From assembly GCA_949152475.1 (NCBI GenBank), contig OX424560.1:3720001-3784000 (forward strand): DNA of 64,000 nucleotides. The letters are read 5' to 3'. Of the stretch, positions 49,430-62,529 are shown one piece after another. The position numbers and the translations under genes are program-made. This DNA is from Terebella lapidaria (lineage: Eukaryota > Annelida > Polychaeta > Terebellida > Terebellidae). How positions within the stretch are numbered: position 1 is the stretch's first letter; every line of letters begins with the position of its first letter. The notes below the pieces were generated by a model. That model had not been told where the DNA came from. It was given only the letters and a program-made list of their open reading frames with translations, and did not search any database.

Positions 49430-49990
49430 GTCCGGGACAGAGTGTAACGTTTAACGCCCGCTACCTAAGGCGTAAGCGCCCCATGTTGAGGCACGGTCAC
49501 GGCGGGCGTCGTGATTACTAGAAGTAAAACCAGGTAACATCCAACCGGACGAATCCGGCCATCATACATCACATCATAGACATACAAAATACATCATACA
49601 TCAGTAATAGTATAATGTAGCCGTATGCGGAGTCTGAGATGCCATGGGAGCGGCACCATAGAACTCGCGCATGTGGGCATGTTGCTGGGCGGCCTCACCG
49701 ACGGCACTGCCTTGGGGATAGAACCCTGGAAAGCCCGACGGTCTGGCCAGAGCCTGTGTCGCACCATCCCAGTGAGAGAGAACGGTGATCACAGGGACGA
49801 GCCTCGAATCAGCACGGTCCCTCTCCTGGGCCCCCGATTGGAAATCGTCCCCGGGACCTTACGACCCACTTATAGCCGGACGAAAGGGACGTGGAACTCA
49901 TGGCTGAGCCCTCCGTCGCCCTCTCGCTTTGCTAGCTCTGATACAACTCTGAACATACAAATCAGCTTGTAGTATTCATACTACCAAGCA
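49430..49990. other. GC-rich island of uncertain nature
   Basis: GC content rises sharply against the flanks. On the minus strand an open frame (49601-49792 and further upstream) reads ITVLSHWDGATQALARP, then GFYPQGSAVGEAAQQHAHM. A TATAAG-type word lies about 75 bases before it. It may be the edge of a retroelement or an exon of a lost host gene. No family was recognised. Confidence 0.35.
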
Positions 49991-51020
49991 CGAGAGAGGA
50001 GGGAAGATGTAAAACCATTTTTACAGCATATTAGAGCGAGGGGATTAGAGAGCATTGCTATACAGTACACGTACTTCGAACATGAAGCGGCCAGAAAAAG
50101 AATAGTGTTAACAATGAAACTCCTAACGTGATCTTTGGGCGAAATCGCCACATCAGGCATACGAAGTGAGAGGGAAACAAAAATGACAGGTAAACTCATG
50201 AACTCATTTTGTTTTATGTTATCATAGTCATTACAGTTAAATAGTGACATATTCGTCATGTTATAAGTAGTAACACCACACCCATATACTAGTTTTTCTT
50301 TATCTGTTCTGACGACATCCTTGACCATACTATTTTTGAAGCATTTGCTGCAACAAAGAGAAGAAAAGCACACCAGATGATGTAATTATTCCCAAGGCTT
50401 GATGCTTCTTTGTCATTCCTTGTGACTTTGCTGACTTGTGACTTTCATTCCTTGTGACTTTGACTTTGCCACATGTCCATTTTGAGTTGGATTATTTCAA
50501 ATCGTCGGAGGCAACAAAAAAACTTTAATTGCCAAGATAAGGTGTATGGTGGGTGGTAACCTAAACTTGCAAACCAACACCGTTTTAAGTGAGTTCAATC
50601 ATGATGTGTCGAGCATTTGTTCCAATGAATAATTTTTTCAAAGATGCCATGTCGATTGATTTGCATAATGCAATCACAGCCAGCAATCATGTTTTGATAG
50701 CTTACAGAAAACAGTCTTTGAATGTTGCTCTGATCCGTTAGATTCTAACCATTGCGTAAGTGTTTATCTTAGATCAGGGACATGCGGAGTGACATATTCT
50801 TGTTCATTCGTCAGGGTTCGTGCCCTTGAAGCCTGTAGCAAATATGCATTAATTTTGGTCAAGTACGATCGTGTTCATCGGCATGGTAGAATATTTGGGT
50901 TTCAGTGAGATTCCATTATTGGTGGATGGACACACCGAAACAACTTTACCTTCCGTGGAAGTGAACAACGGGACAATCTTTTAGCTGTATGCACTCATGC
51001 TGTGATACCAGTAGAGACTT
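49990..51020. other. No gene recognised
   Basis: AT-rich sequence. A small tandem of CTTGTGACTTTG-type words lies at 50427-50470, and a 130-codon minus frame (49981-50373) shows no motif. Confidence 0.5.
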
Positions 51021-53935
51021 CATAGTCTACTATATTTAGGGTTTGGGGTAGACATTTGGGTGTCAAAGCTGAATTTTTGCACAGTGACTTTGGAGACCAT
51101 GTAGATAACCCACAAAAAAGTCCCCATCAATCCCATGGGGGGTTTTCCCGAAAATCCAAGATGGCCCCCATTTATAGGCAAAATAGCTTAAAATTGACCT
51201 AGCGAGTTATCTACTGCACCTACGTTGGTGAATTTAGTGTCTACCCCATGTTTTCTGACTAAAGAAATCTGATGGTGATATTGCTGAGTTTCTGTGACTG
51301 TTGGTTTCTTCAAAATCCAATATGGCTGCCAATAAAACCCGGGAAATTCGTAAAATCTCGTTTCCATCTATATTTCAGCCGCTATGGCAGATAGAAGCAA
51401 AATTTTCGTGTCTACCCCCACGTTTTCTTACCTAAGGAATCCAATGGTGATGATGCTGAGTCTATGTGATTGTTGGTTGTTTCAAAATCCAAAGTGGCCA
51501 CCACAAACCTCGGGGAATTCGTGAAATCACGTTTTCAGCTTGATTTCAGCTTCTATGGCAGATTGAGGCAACATTTTGGTGTCTACCCCCATATTTTCTG
51601 ACCCAATGAATACAGTAGTGATAATGCCGTGTCTCAGTAACTGTTGGATGCCTCAGAAATAAATATGGCTGCCATCAAAATCTGTGAAAAAAAATTGCAA
51701 ACCACCTTTCGACTATATATCAGCTTCTGTGGCAGATAAAAGCAAGATGTTGGTGTCTATATTTATGTTTTTCCCAGAGAAAGAAATAACAACAACACCA
51801 GTGGACCCATATACAACTAACGAGTTAAAAATTCCACTTGAACTCTGTAAACTCATAAACTGAAGTTTAAAACCAACACAGACATTGGCTTACTACAATC
51901 TAACTACAATTTATTGATGCGACATAATGACAATCACAGTGCCGAATTGAATTTGCCGGAATGTGGAGGGACTGCATCTCAGCAGAGCCAGTTAATCAAG
52001 AGAGACAACTCAGTTTTGTCATGACTGAGAGTAGCTCTACCTCTCCTGCAATCATCTGTTCGGTAGTAGCTTGAAAAAAGTCCACCATTTTGATGAATAA
52101 TTGCTGGTCACGATGTAATGGTTTTTGATTTACAAAGAGGCTCGATTTGAATGACAACCACAGCTGTGTGAATGGTGCCTGCTCAGCACAGCAAAGAGTT
52201 TTGATAATCCCTTGTCATATTCACAAACAGGGAGAGTAGCTTATACAGTTGCTGTGGCCAGAGAGAGGTTGATGCTTATTTATGAGAGACAAAGCATGTC
52301 AATAATCTTGATGGAGCATGCTTACATGTACTTCTGAAGCAGATCATTGCACGACAAGAACTCCTCCACAATGGATCTCAGCTCATCCACATCCACAACT
52401 CTCATCCACAATGATACCGTACACAAGTGGTTCTGCTGAGATCCCTTCAACAACCCGCGTGTTCCTGTAAGTTCGGTTTTGGCGTGGCAAATATTTGAGC
52501 CCATTGATTTCAGAGGGGAACTACGAGCTTGAAACCTCCAAAATATTTGCTCGGATCGTGCTGCTGTTCCAAAGAGATTGATCAGATTGATCTACTATGA
52601 TTGTCAAGCAACTTGCTGGCATAGAAAAACAGAAGTTGGCAGTACCATGTGTGGGTATGATGGGTTTACATGCAAGCTGTACAACTCTGCCAGATGAAAA
52701 CATCGAAACAGACTGAACGAATATTATCCATGCACATGAAAGGAACATTGAATTAACTGTTGATACTGCCATGCCCTTGGTAAATGAAGCAAACTGAATG
52801 TTTGATGGTGTTTTACACACGTGTTGATTATTCATATTACAAAGAACCACGGTATACAAGTACATAGGTGTTATATATCCGATACATCATGACATATACT
52901 TCAGTTTATGGGTACGTGGTAGCCATATCGAATCTATAAAACTTATACGTTGTACTTATATTCGGTCCACTTTTGTCTTTCTCGAATTCCCTGGGTGACG
53001 AAACTAGGATGTCTGTCATACAAACATTTCACCTTCAGATATATTGATGGTGTCATTACTGTCATATCACGGAATGACCCTAGATTTGGTGAATACCTCT
53101 CATAGCCGCACAGGTTTCGTGTTATACCAGGTCTTTAGCTGAAATATTGCACCAAAACATGATTTTGCAAATTTTACCGGTATTGATGGCAGCCATTTTG
53201 AATTTCGATGCAATTAACAGTCACATAGACCCAGCATTATCACCATGTGATCCCTGAGAAAAGAAAACGTGGGGATAGACACCAACATTTTGGCTCCATC
53301 TGCCATAGCAGCTGAAATATAGCTGGAAATGTGATTTTACGAATTTCCAGGGTTTTCGTGGCAACCATATTGGATTTTGAAACAACGCACAGTCACAGAG
53401 ACTCAGCAATATCACCATCAAATTCCTTGGGTCAGAAAACATGGGGGTAGACCCTAAATTCACCAACGTAGGTGCAGTAGATAACTCGCTAGGTCATTTT
53501 TAAGCAACTTCGCGTATAATAGGCGGCCATCTTGGAATTTTGGGAAAACCCCCCCCATGGGATTGATGGGGATTTTTTTGTGGGTTATCTATATAGTCTC
53601 CAGAGTCACTGTGCAAAAATTCAGCTTTGACACCCAAATGTCTACCCAAATGCAATATCACCATCAAATTCCTTGGGTCAGAAAACATGGGGGAAGACCC
53701 TAAATTCACCAACGTAGGTGCAGTAGATAACTCGCTAGGTCATTTTTAAGCAACTTCGCGTATAATAGGCGGCCATCTTGGAATTTTGGGAAAACCCCCC
53801 ATGGGATTGATGGGGATTTTTTTGTGGGTTATCGATATAGTCTCCAGAGTCACTGTGCAAAAATTCAGCTTTGACACCCAAATGTCTACCTTATGGACTT
53901 TTCTTACTTAATTTTGGTAGACTATCAACATGTCG
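51021..53935. repeat. Large inverted repeat built of units of about 172 bp
   Basis: The left arm (about 51021-51770) and right arm (about 53110-53935) are inverted relatives. Shared words, read inverted, include GTAGACATTTGGGTGTCAAA, TTTTTGCACAGTGACT, GATAACCCACAAAAA, GAGTTATCTACTGCACCTAC and CATGTTTTCTGAC. In the left arm GTGTCTA recurs at 51237, 51408, 51579 and 51753, showing an array of about 171-174-bp units. The middle, 51.8-53.1 kb, has no recognised gene; the minus frames at 52322-52504 and 52521-52865 resemble nothing I know. It may be a foldback transposon whose arms are satellite-like. Confidence 0.8.
53406..53890. repeat. Young 246-bp direct duplication in the right arm
   Basis: The unit starting GCAATATCACCATCAAATTC at 53406 restarts at 53652 with very few differences (a longer C run and single changes). 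It is far more alike than the neighbouring units, so it arose late. Confidence 0.9.
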
Positions 53936-56077
53936 TTCTCAGTTGGATAGCCAATTCGTTTACAAGTGGATGGAAAATGTAATATCCCAGTCTTTCCAAC
54001 TGGAATGAAAGTATTCACTTTCTTTTCCACAAAGCAGGTTCATCACCTGTACGATTAAGAAAAGAAACAGTGATAGTCCTGTTGATGGTTTCTGTTCATG
54101 TAATTACAAACTAGACGTCAACACATAAAGGGAATTTAAATGAATTTTGTTGTACAGCATAAACAAACTGGTTCATCATCGAAAAATTTGATTTGGCACA
54201 TCTTAATTATTGTACATTTGTACTGAGTATCAACAGTAATCAATATTCACCTATATTGACATTTTTATACCAATAGTATTGCCAAGGCGGCGCCACCGTT
54301 GACACTTCACCATTGGAGAGTTCGAGTCAGGCATCTTTATGTGGAGGATCTCTACTTCAATGAACACGAACTGCAGGTACGTTCATCTCGACTCCTGCCA
54401 CATCAATATTAGGGACAGTGCGTTAGGGTCGTCCATTGATTTACAAAAATGTTGCCAAATTTGCTGTTAAAGTAGCGAAACTAAGCTCGCCCGAAATACC
54501 AGGCTTTGCCACGAGATGCGGACATCCATACCTGCAAAGTACTGAACTGTGCCACCTCGAGCGTCATGTCAGACAAACAGCTTTCAGTGCATTGGTGGTT
54601 TTTGTTGTCAAATTGGTCATCACAGTGTATCTGTCGATGGTGGAGGAGACTTAGAGGGATGAGACTTTTCTGTTTTCCACTTTAGGTATTCAGCAATGTA
54701 TATACATGCAAAAAACTTACCAGAAAATGTACATAATTTTTTTCCGTAACTTACAAGGTGTCCACTGTCCAGGAAACATACTGTACGTCATCCAATTTGA
54801 TAATGAATGAATATGACATGTAATGTTTGAGTATCAGTTATGATAGTGAGTCAGTTAAATATGTACTTCAGAATAAATGTATATGTCCCTTATAGGCTTC
54901 ACCAAATTATAAAAGTAATTTTTAATTTCTCAATGCTTTTATCATTCACAATGTTCTCATTCACAAATGTTCTCATGGTGGAATACGACTTGCACTTCGT
55001 AAGTAGTTCGCGATTTGTTTCTGTCCCGAAAGGTTCTCCTTCTGGTATTTTTTATTATCGTCATATAAATCTTATGCTCTTGGAGGTAATAGGATGATAC
55101 ATACTTAACGATAATCGAATGTATTTAACTGGGACAACAGGGTTAAATCAAGGACAATACATAAATACTACATGGAAAAACAGCATTTAGTCGTCGTTTA
55201 CTGTGGTATTTATATATACTCTATGCAGATTTCACATCAGTTAAGGCACATGTTCCAGCAATTACTGACCAGGACATCCTGACCAGTCAGTAAAGGACGT
55301 GTCACTGTTAGAGATTGGACAGTCTCCTGCCTGTGATGCCTGACACGTGCTGGTCTCAGAGAGGAGGAAATGATTTAAATGTCAAGTGCGTCTGATGTGT
55401 TGGTGTAATGGACATTCCTATAACCGACGTAATTCTCGTTGATATGTTCTTCCTGTAGATTCTTGATTCATCTCCGGCCTTGTGAAGGTCAGATGAACCC
55501 CAGATCTCCTCACGTCCAAGCTCTTTGAACTTTCTGCCTCAAAAATTATCAAAATACAATTGTTACAAAAAGTGTTTAATGTGTGTGTCATGTAATTGTT
55601 GAATAACAGGATGAGAGTTCATAATAAAAGTACTAAACATCCCAATTGTCTTTGTATCAAAACTGGCTGACCCATATACCAATATACGCGTGGAACAAAA
55701 TGTAGTCCCAATTCCACACACGATAGAATTATTACACAATTGTTCAACAAACGACTGGAAGAAATTATGAATAAAAAAGTAATACCATGACATGCTCATA
55801 TGTATTTTTCGTATAAACACATAAGTTCGGATATATATTCAATGATGAATGTAAGTATCAATCTACCACCAATACAGCCAAACTTAGATTGAGCATTCAT
55901 TTTCAACCGGATTTTCATATTTGTGGAAACATTCCATGAGCTACGAGGGAACACAGAGTGGTCAGAGATTAACTAATTGTCGTCATAACCTCACAGTCAG
56001 TTCTTTAAAATTGTTAATGTTAGTTTTAATAATATATATTAGATAGTTGTGTCCATATACTATAGTGCACCCTGTAA

Positions 56078-56778
56078 TGCCTGGGTCACATTTGCACAGG
56101 TCGCCGGTCGACGTCGGGACATCAGTGGTATTTACCAGTGTTTTGGCCGCCTGTAATAGTTTGTCAGACATCTTTCCCATATCGTTCGAGTGGTCATGAA
56201 ACCACCAGGCATCGTCCACCGGTGACAACTATAGTCACCTACGATCGCGTGTCTTCACCGTTTCCGTCCAGACACTTCAAGAATTTCAAGAAAGACTGAC
56301 CAACCAACAATGCCCTACCGGAGAGCGCATTATATCCTACTGATACCTGCTCGGTGACCGTCTGATATGTACAAATCGGTCGATCACTGAATAGCTCCTT
56401 CCGGACATTCATCGGCGACCGGCAGGATACCATGCGGCTATTGCCTGGTGATCTACCTACCCACATTGGTCAGCCGAAACGTTTGGTTGATTCCCTCGGC
56501 ACCTGGTGGACATCTAAAAGGGCAGTGGCCGGTCGCCGGCAGACGTGCTAGTGATTCACACCCGATGTTATTTTCTCCACCGGTTGCCGTAAGAAAATAA
56601 CTCTGTATTATTTTCTTCCGATGCTACCACCGGCGTGTCTCCGATGTCCGATTGTTGTGCGATGGTCACGGATGATCCTCTGGCGCTCGGTGGGTGACCG
56701 GCCGAAATGGCCGAATATCAGACTTTTCGGGCATCTATCCTCATGGGCGTAGGCATCTGTGCAAATGTGACTTAGGCA
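56078..56778. mobile_element. PIF/Harbinger-like non-autonomous element (701 bp)
   Basis: The left end TGCCTGGGTCACATTTGCAC and the right end (reverse complement TGCCTAAGTCACATTTGCAC) form inverted ends of about 30 bp. The flanks are TAA on both sides (56075-56077, 56779-56781). A 3-bp TAA/TTA duplication is characteristic of PIF/Harbinger. The inside is GC-rich with repeated CGGTCGCCG/CCGGCGACC-type words and no transposase frame. It is absent from the paralogous left block. Confidence 0.7.
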
Positions 56779-57220
56779 TAAGTCATCTACTCTCAGTATT
56801 CACTGAGGACATATTAAACGCGGGCAGACACTATGGGCAGTGTGATAATTGTACATGTATGGGCCGAGTGTCGTATGCTGCGCCTTAATACTACTCTGCC
56901 ACTGAAGGAATGCCATTTAATCCGTCTCTCACCTCTTATTGAATTCTCATTAAATATAGAAGAAAGTGCAGGATATGATACTTGGGCATTGTATGTTCTC
57001 TTGAGCTTGAGTCCCTGTTAAGCCTTATTATTAGTCATATCCCTATTGAGTTTAAGGGGTATCATTCCGGACCATTTGATATAAAAATAATGCCTGACAG
57101 TTCGACTGTATGTGCCAACACAAGGACATTTCTGAGAACAAACATTAGCTTTTAATACCGGGAAACAATGAAACAAGAACTCTGGTTTATGGATGGGTAT
57201 TTACATCATATATGAACCAT

Positions 57221-57417
57221 GATGTATTGGTTTCGTCAGCAGAGAAACCCAATATTTTTCAACTTGTAAAATTTTACTTTTCATACCAGACAACCAGAAA
57301 TCATGGTGTCAAGATGACCTGTTGATGACATGTCATCAGCAGAAACATGAGATTTTTCAACCTGTGAGAATTTTACACCAGATAATCATAATCCATGGTG
57401 TCAAGAGGATAAGTTGT
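57221..57417. repeat. Direct tandem duplication, units of about 95-105 bp
   Basis: The units share GTCATCAGCAGA-like, TTTTTCAAC(T/C)TGT, ATTTTAC, ACCAGA, AATCATGGTGTCAAGA-like and GACCTGTTG/GATAAGTTG words. Confidence 0.7.
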
Positions 57418-57447
57418 TTAGTGAATATGAGTTTGAGACAGCGCACT

Positions 57448-57507
57448 GGGAATTGGGGAACTCAAGTTGATTCTATAGGGGATTGGGGAACTCAAGTTGA
57501 TTCTATA
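57448..57507. repeat. 30-bp unit repeated twice
   Basis: Both units contain ATTGGGGAACTCAAGTTGAT followed by TCTATA; they differ at one or two bases near the start. Confidence 0.95.
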
Positions 57508-58479
57508 CAAATACACATGCAAAATTTTTGAATATATGTATTCAATGAACAGATCAATTATGACATGACATAAGGTTTCTGAAATCCAGTGAAAATGTGG
57601 AAATTGAAAAAATCGACAACTTTCCAGCGATCTCGAGGACACAACGTGCATGAGACCTGTTATTACGAGAAGACAGCACGACTTTTCTAATGTGTGCTCT
57701 GTCCTTAATCCGTACAATGTCTTTAACAAATCTTTGTCCTTAAAGAGCAAACCTGCATCAGATAACACCACAACGAACAAGGACAGCACGTTTGTAGTGG
57801 CACAGGAGTGGACAGTTTGGGATATAGGCACGATTTATGGACATTGATATCGATGTACATACTACATGGGTTATAACGGCAGGACACTGGATGTCAATAT
57901 CTTTAAAAACTCTGTAAGAACACCACTATAAAATCATTGCTATCATTCTAAGACCTGGGGTAATGTTCTCCCTTTAATGTTCTCCCTCCCAAACGTGGTC
58001 CCTTGCAAGGAAATCATTTTATCTGTGAGAAATCCTCGACAAAATTATCCAATCGTATTTTATTCTATTTGATACACCTTTCTGGAGATTATGAAATTTA
58101 AAAACAAAAACGATATTTGGTACAATAATGGGTGCGCTATCGTGACTCATGTCATTAAGATTCACGCACTTGTTTTTTCTTCATCAAAACGCTGTCCTAA
58201 TTGGTTCGTATTGCTTTGATCTAATATTGAATAAAGTTAAATGACAATTTAACTTCAACATCAATAAAGATATCCATCCCGGGAAATCTATCATTCAATA
58301 AAGTCAGATCTGGTGTCTTGCAAAAATCTCCACTGACTGAGTACATCCCCTGATATTTGCCTCCACGCTATGTGATCAATACTCTCCGATGAAGGATGTC
58401 AATATGAAGAAACTTCTGTCGTATGAGCAGTGTGCACTATTGAACACACTGAGCTATTTCCACTGATATTTATATTTAC

Positions 58480-59440
58480 TTTATTTTCAACAGTTTATTA
58501 AATTGTGTTTCATATGCACAACAGAATCCAAGTTGCAGACATAATTTCATGTCATCAAATTTATTACAGTTCAACAATAACATCTACGTCATGTGGTAAA
58601 GGGTAATATACTAGCTGCATTCATGAAACACACAAGGTCATATCAAAATTACTACCAATACATTATATTTTTTGGAAATAATACAAAACAGTTTATACAA
58701 CAATGCTGGTATAATTTTTTGTAGATTTCGTGATTAATTTGAGGGATTGATGAAGAAGTTGGATTATTTCGTTGTTTGGAATCATGCCTGTGGACCAATA
58801 CTTTTTTCTTCTCTGTACATGTATATTCAGAACTCTGGGATACTGAGTAGTATGGAGCTAAATGTCAATTTCCTGTGTAACCACATGCAACAATTGCGAT
58901 AGTAAGGAGGGCACCTGTTGGTTGGTATGACAATTTCCCGCAATTTCCGTATAGGAAAAAGTGATAGGTTCGTGTCGCCACCACACATCTACATTTGAAA
59001 GCTGATGTGAGCTGAAGTAAGCTGTTTTGTTGAAACAATTTGTACAATAAATGTTTGTTTGTATCATGATCTGCATAAATCATTTTATTGTTACGATGTT
59101 GTGTATAATTGACACAAATGAAAAATTATCTTTGTAAAAGTCAAAAATTGCAAGGCATATGTACCTCCTCTCTCATGTTGTTCACTGAATCCCGAACTAG
59201 GTGAATCCTATTCATGATGTAATATAGTTCGCCACAGTTCAGCACGCACCATAAACCAATGTTTTGGTATATTTCGATATTATGGAAGTACACAACTTCC
59301 GTAGTGCATCATCAGGTTTCCATTCCAACAACCTTGAAAATTTTGATATTCGTTATGATATTGTCATATCTCAATATACTTTTAGAGTTATAAGTATATA
59401 CCATGAAGTGCTTGAAATACTAGAAATAGATGGATGGATA
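58480..59440. other. No gene recognised
   Basis: AT-rich intergenic sequence; a GATG/GATA microsatellite sits at 59428-59457. Confidence 0.5.
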
Positions 59441-59459
59441 GATGGATGGATGGATAGGT

Positions 59460-59970
59460 ATGACGATCTGTCCTTATGTCACGCATTTGTGTCCTTTTGT
59501 TGCAGGCAATTGTGACTTTCGTACATGTTGTGTCCGAATGTCACATTTGAGTGTCCTAATGTCCCATTTGTGTCCTTTTGTTGCAGTCCGATTGTCACAT
59601 CTTGTCCTTTTGTCTCATTTGAGTGTCCTTTTGTTGCAAAATGTCCGATTGTCACTTTTGCCATATACCTGTGACAAAAGTACATCATGCTTAGTAGATA
59701 GATCGTAGACCACTGCAGATAGATAGATTGTATTCCACGAAAGTACTAATGTCGCATAACATGGTACTTTTGCTACATAGATAGATAGATAGTTCTGTTT
59801 GCCAGTACTAATGTCACATAGCATTGTACTTTTGCTACATGTAAAAGATAGATAGTTTTGTAACTGGTACTAATGTCACATAACATGTACTTTTGCTACA
59901 CATGATAGATAGATAGTTCTGTTACTAGTACTATTGTCGCATACCATTGTCCTTTTGCTACAAGAATCTG
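59460..59970. repeat. Pair of related minisatellites
   Basis: The first array (about 59465-59665) is made of GTCCTTTTGTTGCA and TGTC(C/A)CATTTG words. The second (about 59690-59965) has four units of about 60-75 bp: GATAGATAGATAG, TTCTGTT, AGTACTAATGTC(A/G)CAT, then TACTTTTGCTACA. Both share the core TACTAATGTC-CAT...CTTTTG(C/T)T(A/G)CA, so one array likely gave rise to the other. Inverted single words (CAAAAGGACA) occur at 60488-60520. Confidence 0.8.
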
Positions 59971-61060
59971 GAGAGCATATTTTCACGTTCGCCAGATGGC
60001 AGCAAAGTATGTGTGACAAATGTACACAATATGTTGTACAAATGCTTCATTGACCGTCTATCTATCTCATTTTCACAGAAAATATTTTGAAAATAAATGT
60101 TTATTTTTGTATAAAAAATCTGAATTTTTTTGACGCAAGACATCTCTGGTAGGAGGTATACATATGTGAAAATCACGCTTGTAGAGTGAAAATTGACGAA
60201 AATAGGAAAAAGTCATATATTTTTTTGACAAAAACAGTGTTGGTTTTTCTTTATGTGCCGTAGAAATGAATTATACACATTATGAAAAAAAATCAAATTA
60301 TTGACATAAATACTCTTGGAGATATTGAAGAAAATGTGTCAATTGGACAAGAAACGGCTGCAATTTTGAACCAAAATGTGTAAAATTTGTGTATTTTCTG
60401 CAGTATATCACTACCATGCAGCAATAAAAATTTCGTGAAAATATGTGAACATTTACAGGAATTATTTAATATTTACCTATTGAAATGTGACAAAAGGACA
60501 TAAAAATGTGGCAAAAGGACACGTATTTCTAAAGATTTGAAAAAATATATTATATGTCAATTTTGTCTACAAAAAAACTTGAAACTCTCAGATATGTTAG
60601 ACTATGTTAGTTTCTATCATATTCAAGTTTTGTTTCGAAATTTTGCACATTTTTGGACTTACAAAGTCAACTTGAAAATTTCGAAACCTCAATTTCAGCA
60701 ACCGTGTCTCCAGGGTATAACATTGCCTGCACCTTCTGACAAGACCCAAATTTCTCGAAATTTCAAACTAATTTTTTCAATTGTTTTTTGTTCTATTTTT
60801 TGATAGATTTTTTAAAGGTTCATTCACACAGAATTTGGTTCTGGAAAGTGTAAAATTGAAGAAGTTATTTTTTGCAAGATTAGGACATGTAGATAGTTTC
60901 AACACCGATACAAAACCCCACTAATGGAGTTTTATAGCTAATTTTTGTTGTAGGCTATAAGATATTGAAGATTTGTTTCGATTATACTTTAATTTTAAGA
61001 CTTATAGTACTATCTATCATCATGTGACATTATGCCAAAAAACGATCGATCCATATCGCG
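59970..61060. other. No gene recognised
   Basis: Very AT-rich with many T runs. The 88-codon plus frame at 60537-60803 has no motif. Confidence 0.5.
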
Positions 61061-61199
61061 TTATAGATAAATGGATAGATAGATAGATAGATACTTTATT
61101 TAGTCCACATGGAAACTTGTTTTACAACTGGGAACGTGACACATGGCATAGAAACACAAACATACATGTATTCTGATAAGGCATGAGAGTGAGATGTAA

Positions 61200-61700
61200 T
61201 CATCGTTCAGCTACACTGTTAAACAATCGAATCGAACGAGGTACAAAGGATTTGTTGAACCGGCTGGTCCTGCACTTCATGGACGCCAACCTCAGTCCAG
61301 ATTTCAGAAATTTGTAACAATTGTACAGTGGGTGACTTTCATCAGACATAATAGTTTTGGTTCTTGCAGCACAGTACTTGTCGAATAAACCTTCTATAGA
61401 CACACATGGGATACTAATATTTTTTTTCCGCTTGGCGTATAACACGTTGCAACTTCTGGACGTCAGTGCGTCGTGCGTTACCATGATAGACGAGTACACA
61501 AAAGGACAAGACACTTTCAATGACGGACTTGTAAAACATATTCATGATAGTTGAACTGACATGGAATTGATTGAGCTTACGCGAGAAATATATCCGTTTC
61601 TGACATTTACTGTATACCGATCTACAATTGGACGCCCACGAAAGCTTATTATCAATAGTTGTACCTAAATATTTGTACTCGTTTGTTACGGTTACGTCGA
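61200..61700 (-). pseudogene. LINE C-terminal region
   Basis: On the minus strand NEYKYLGTTIDNKLSW and a tail through SVIESVLSFCV run in one frame to about 61490. The end, DESHPLYNCYKFLKSGLRL and CRTSRFNKSFVPRSIRLFN, lies in another frame (61200-61520). One shift therefore separates them. Rex1-type elements end with this CRTxRxxxSFIPxxIxLLN motif. Confidence 0.85.
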
Positions 61701-61734
61701 CACCATTGATATTTATAGGTTCAACCTGATTGTT

Positions 61735-62529
61735 TTACCTACTAAAATCGAATACTAATTCCTTGGTTTTCGATATGTTCAATTCCAGGAAGTTATTTTT
61801 ACACCACAACACAAAATCACTGACACACTCTTTGTACATATTGAAGCTGTCTTGTGACTTTGTCAGACGCCCAACTATAGCAGTATCGTCGGCGTACTTC
61901 AAGATGGTACAGTTTGGAACACTGGACCGACAGTCTTTGGAGTAGAGGGTGAAGAGTACTGGAGAGAGTACGCATCCCTGTGGAGCTCCCGTGTTGACGA
62001 CCCTTGTATCTGATAACGAGGTTCCAACGCACACACACTGTGGTCGCTTTGTGAGGAATTCTAATATCCACAGAATGAGGTGACTGTTGACGGACATGGA
62101 CTGCAGCTTTGCAATCATAAGATGAGGCTGTATCGTATTAAATGCGCTACTGAAATCCACCATGAGAGTCCTTGCCGAGTGACCCTGTGTATCTAAATGC
62201 TCGTACAGAGAGTGGACCAGTGTCAGGCTAGCGTCTTCCACACCACGCTGTGACCTGTATGCAAACTGCATGGTATCCATGAGTGGCTTCACTGATGGTA
62301 GAATTATGTCCAATACAACACGTTCAAGGCACTTGATCAGTATGGAGGTAACGGCTACCGGACGATAGTCATTCAACGAACTTGGCTGAGGCTTTTTTGG
62401 CAAAGGCACGATGTGAGACATCTTCCACATGCGAGGTATGTTACTTGAGTTGACGGAGCGTTGGAAGATTGTGCAGACGATACCTGTGAGTTGTTGATGG
62501 CATTCCTTAAGAACACGTCCTGATGCCAT
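61735..62529 (-). pseudogene. LINE reverse transcriptase (main open part)
   Basis: This 264-codon frame carries the reverse transcriptase core: NDYRPVAVTSILIKCLERV, then QFAYRSQRGVEDA, LMVDFSSAFNTIQP (motif A), NTGAPQGCVLSPVLFTLYS (motif B), LKYADDTAIVG (catalytic YADD) and FLELNISKTKELVFDF. All catalytic aspartates are present. Upstream, PNKSRGPDGI is joined by a one-base shift near 62520. Downstream, the INGV...NEYKYLGTTIDNKL part follows in another frame. Confidence 0.9.

Larger units (their letters stand above)
54355..58480. repeat. Old segmental duplication, right block
   Basis: The partner of 46256-49345, in the same orientation and order. It is about 1 kb longer, mainly because of the 701-bp element at 56078 and the local duplications at 57221-57507. 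No protein is recognised. Confidence 0.75.

Noticed and set aside
57418-57831. 137-codon minus-strand frame
   Set aside because: Part of its length comes from a 30-bp repeat, and it shows no domain.
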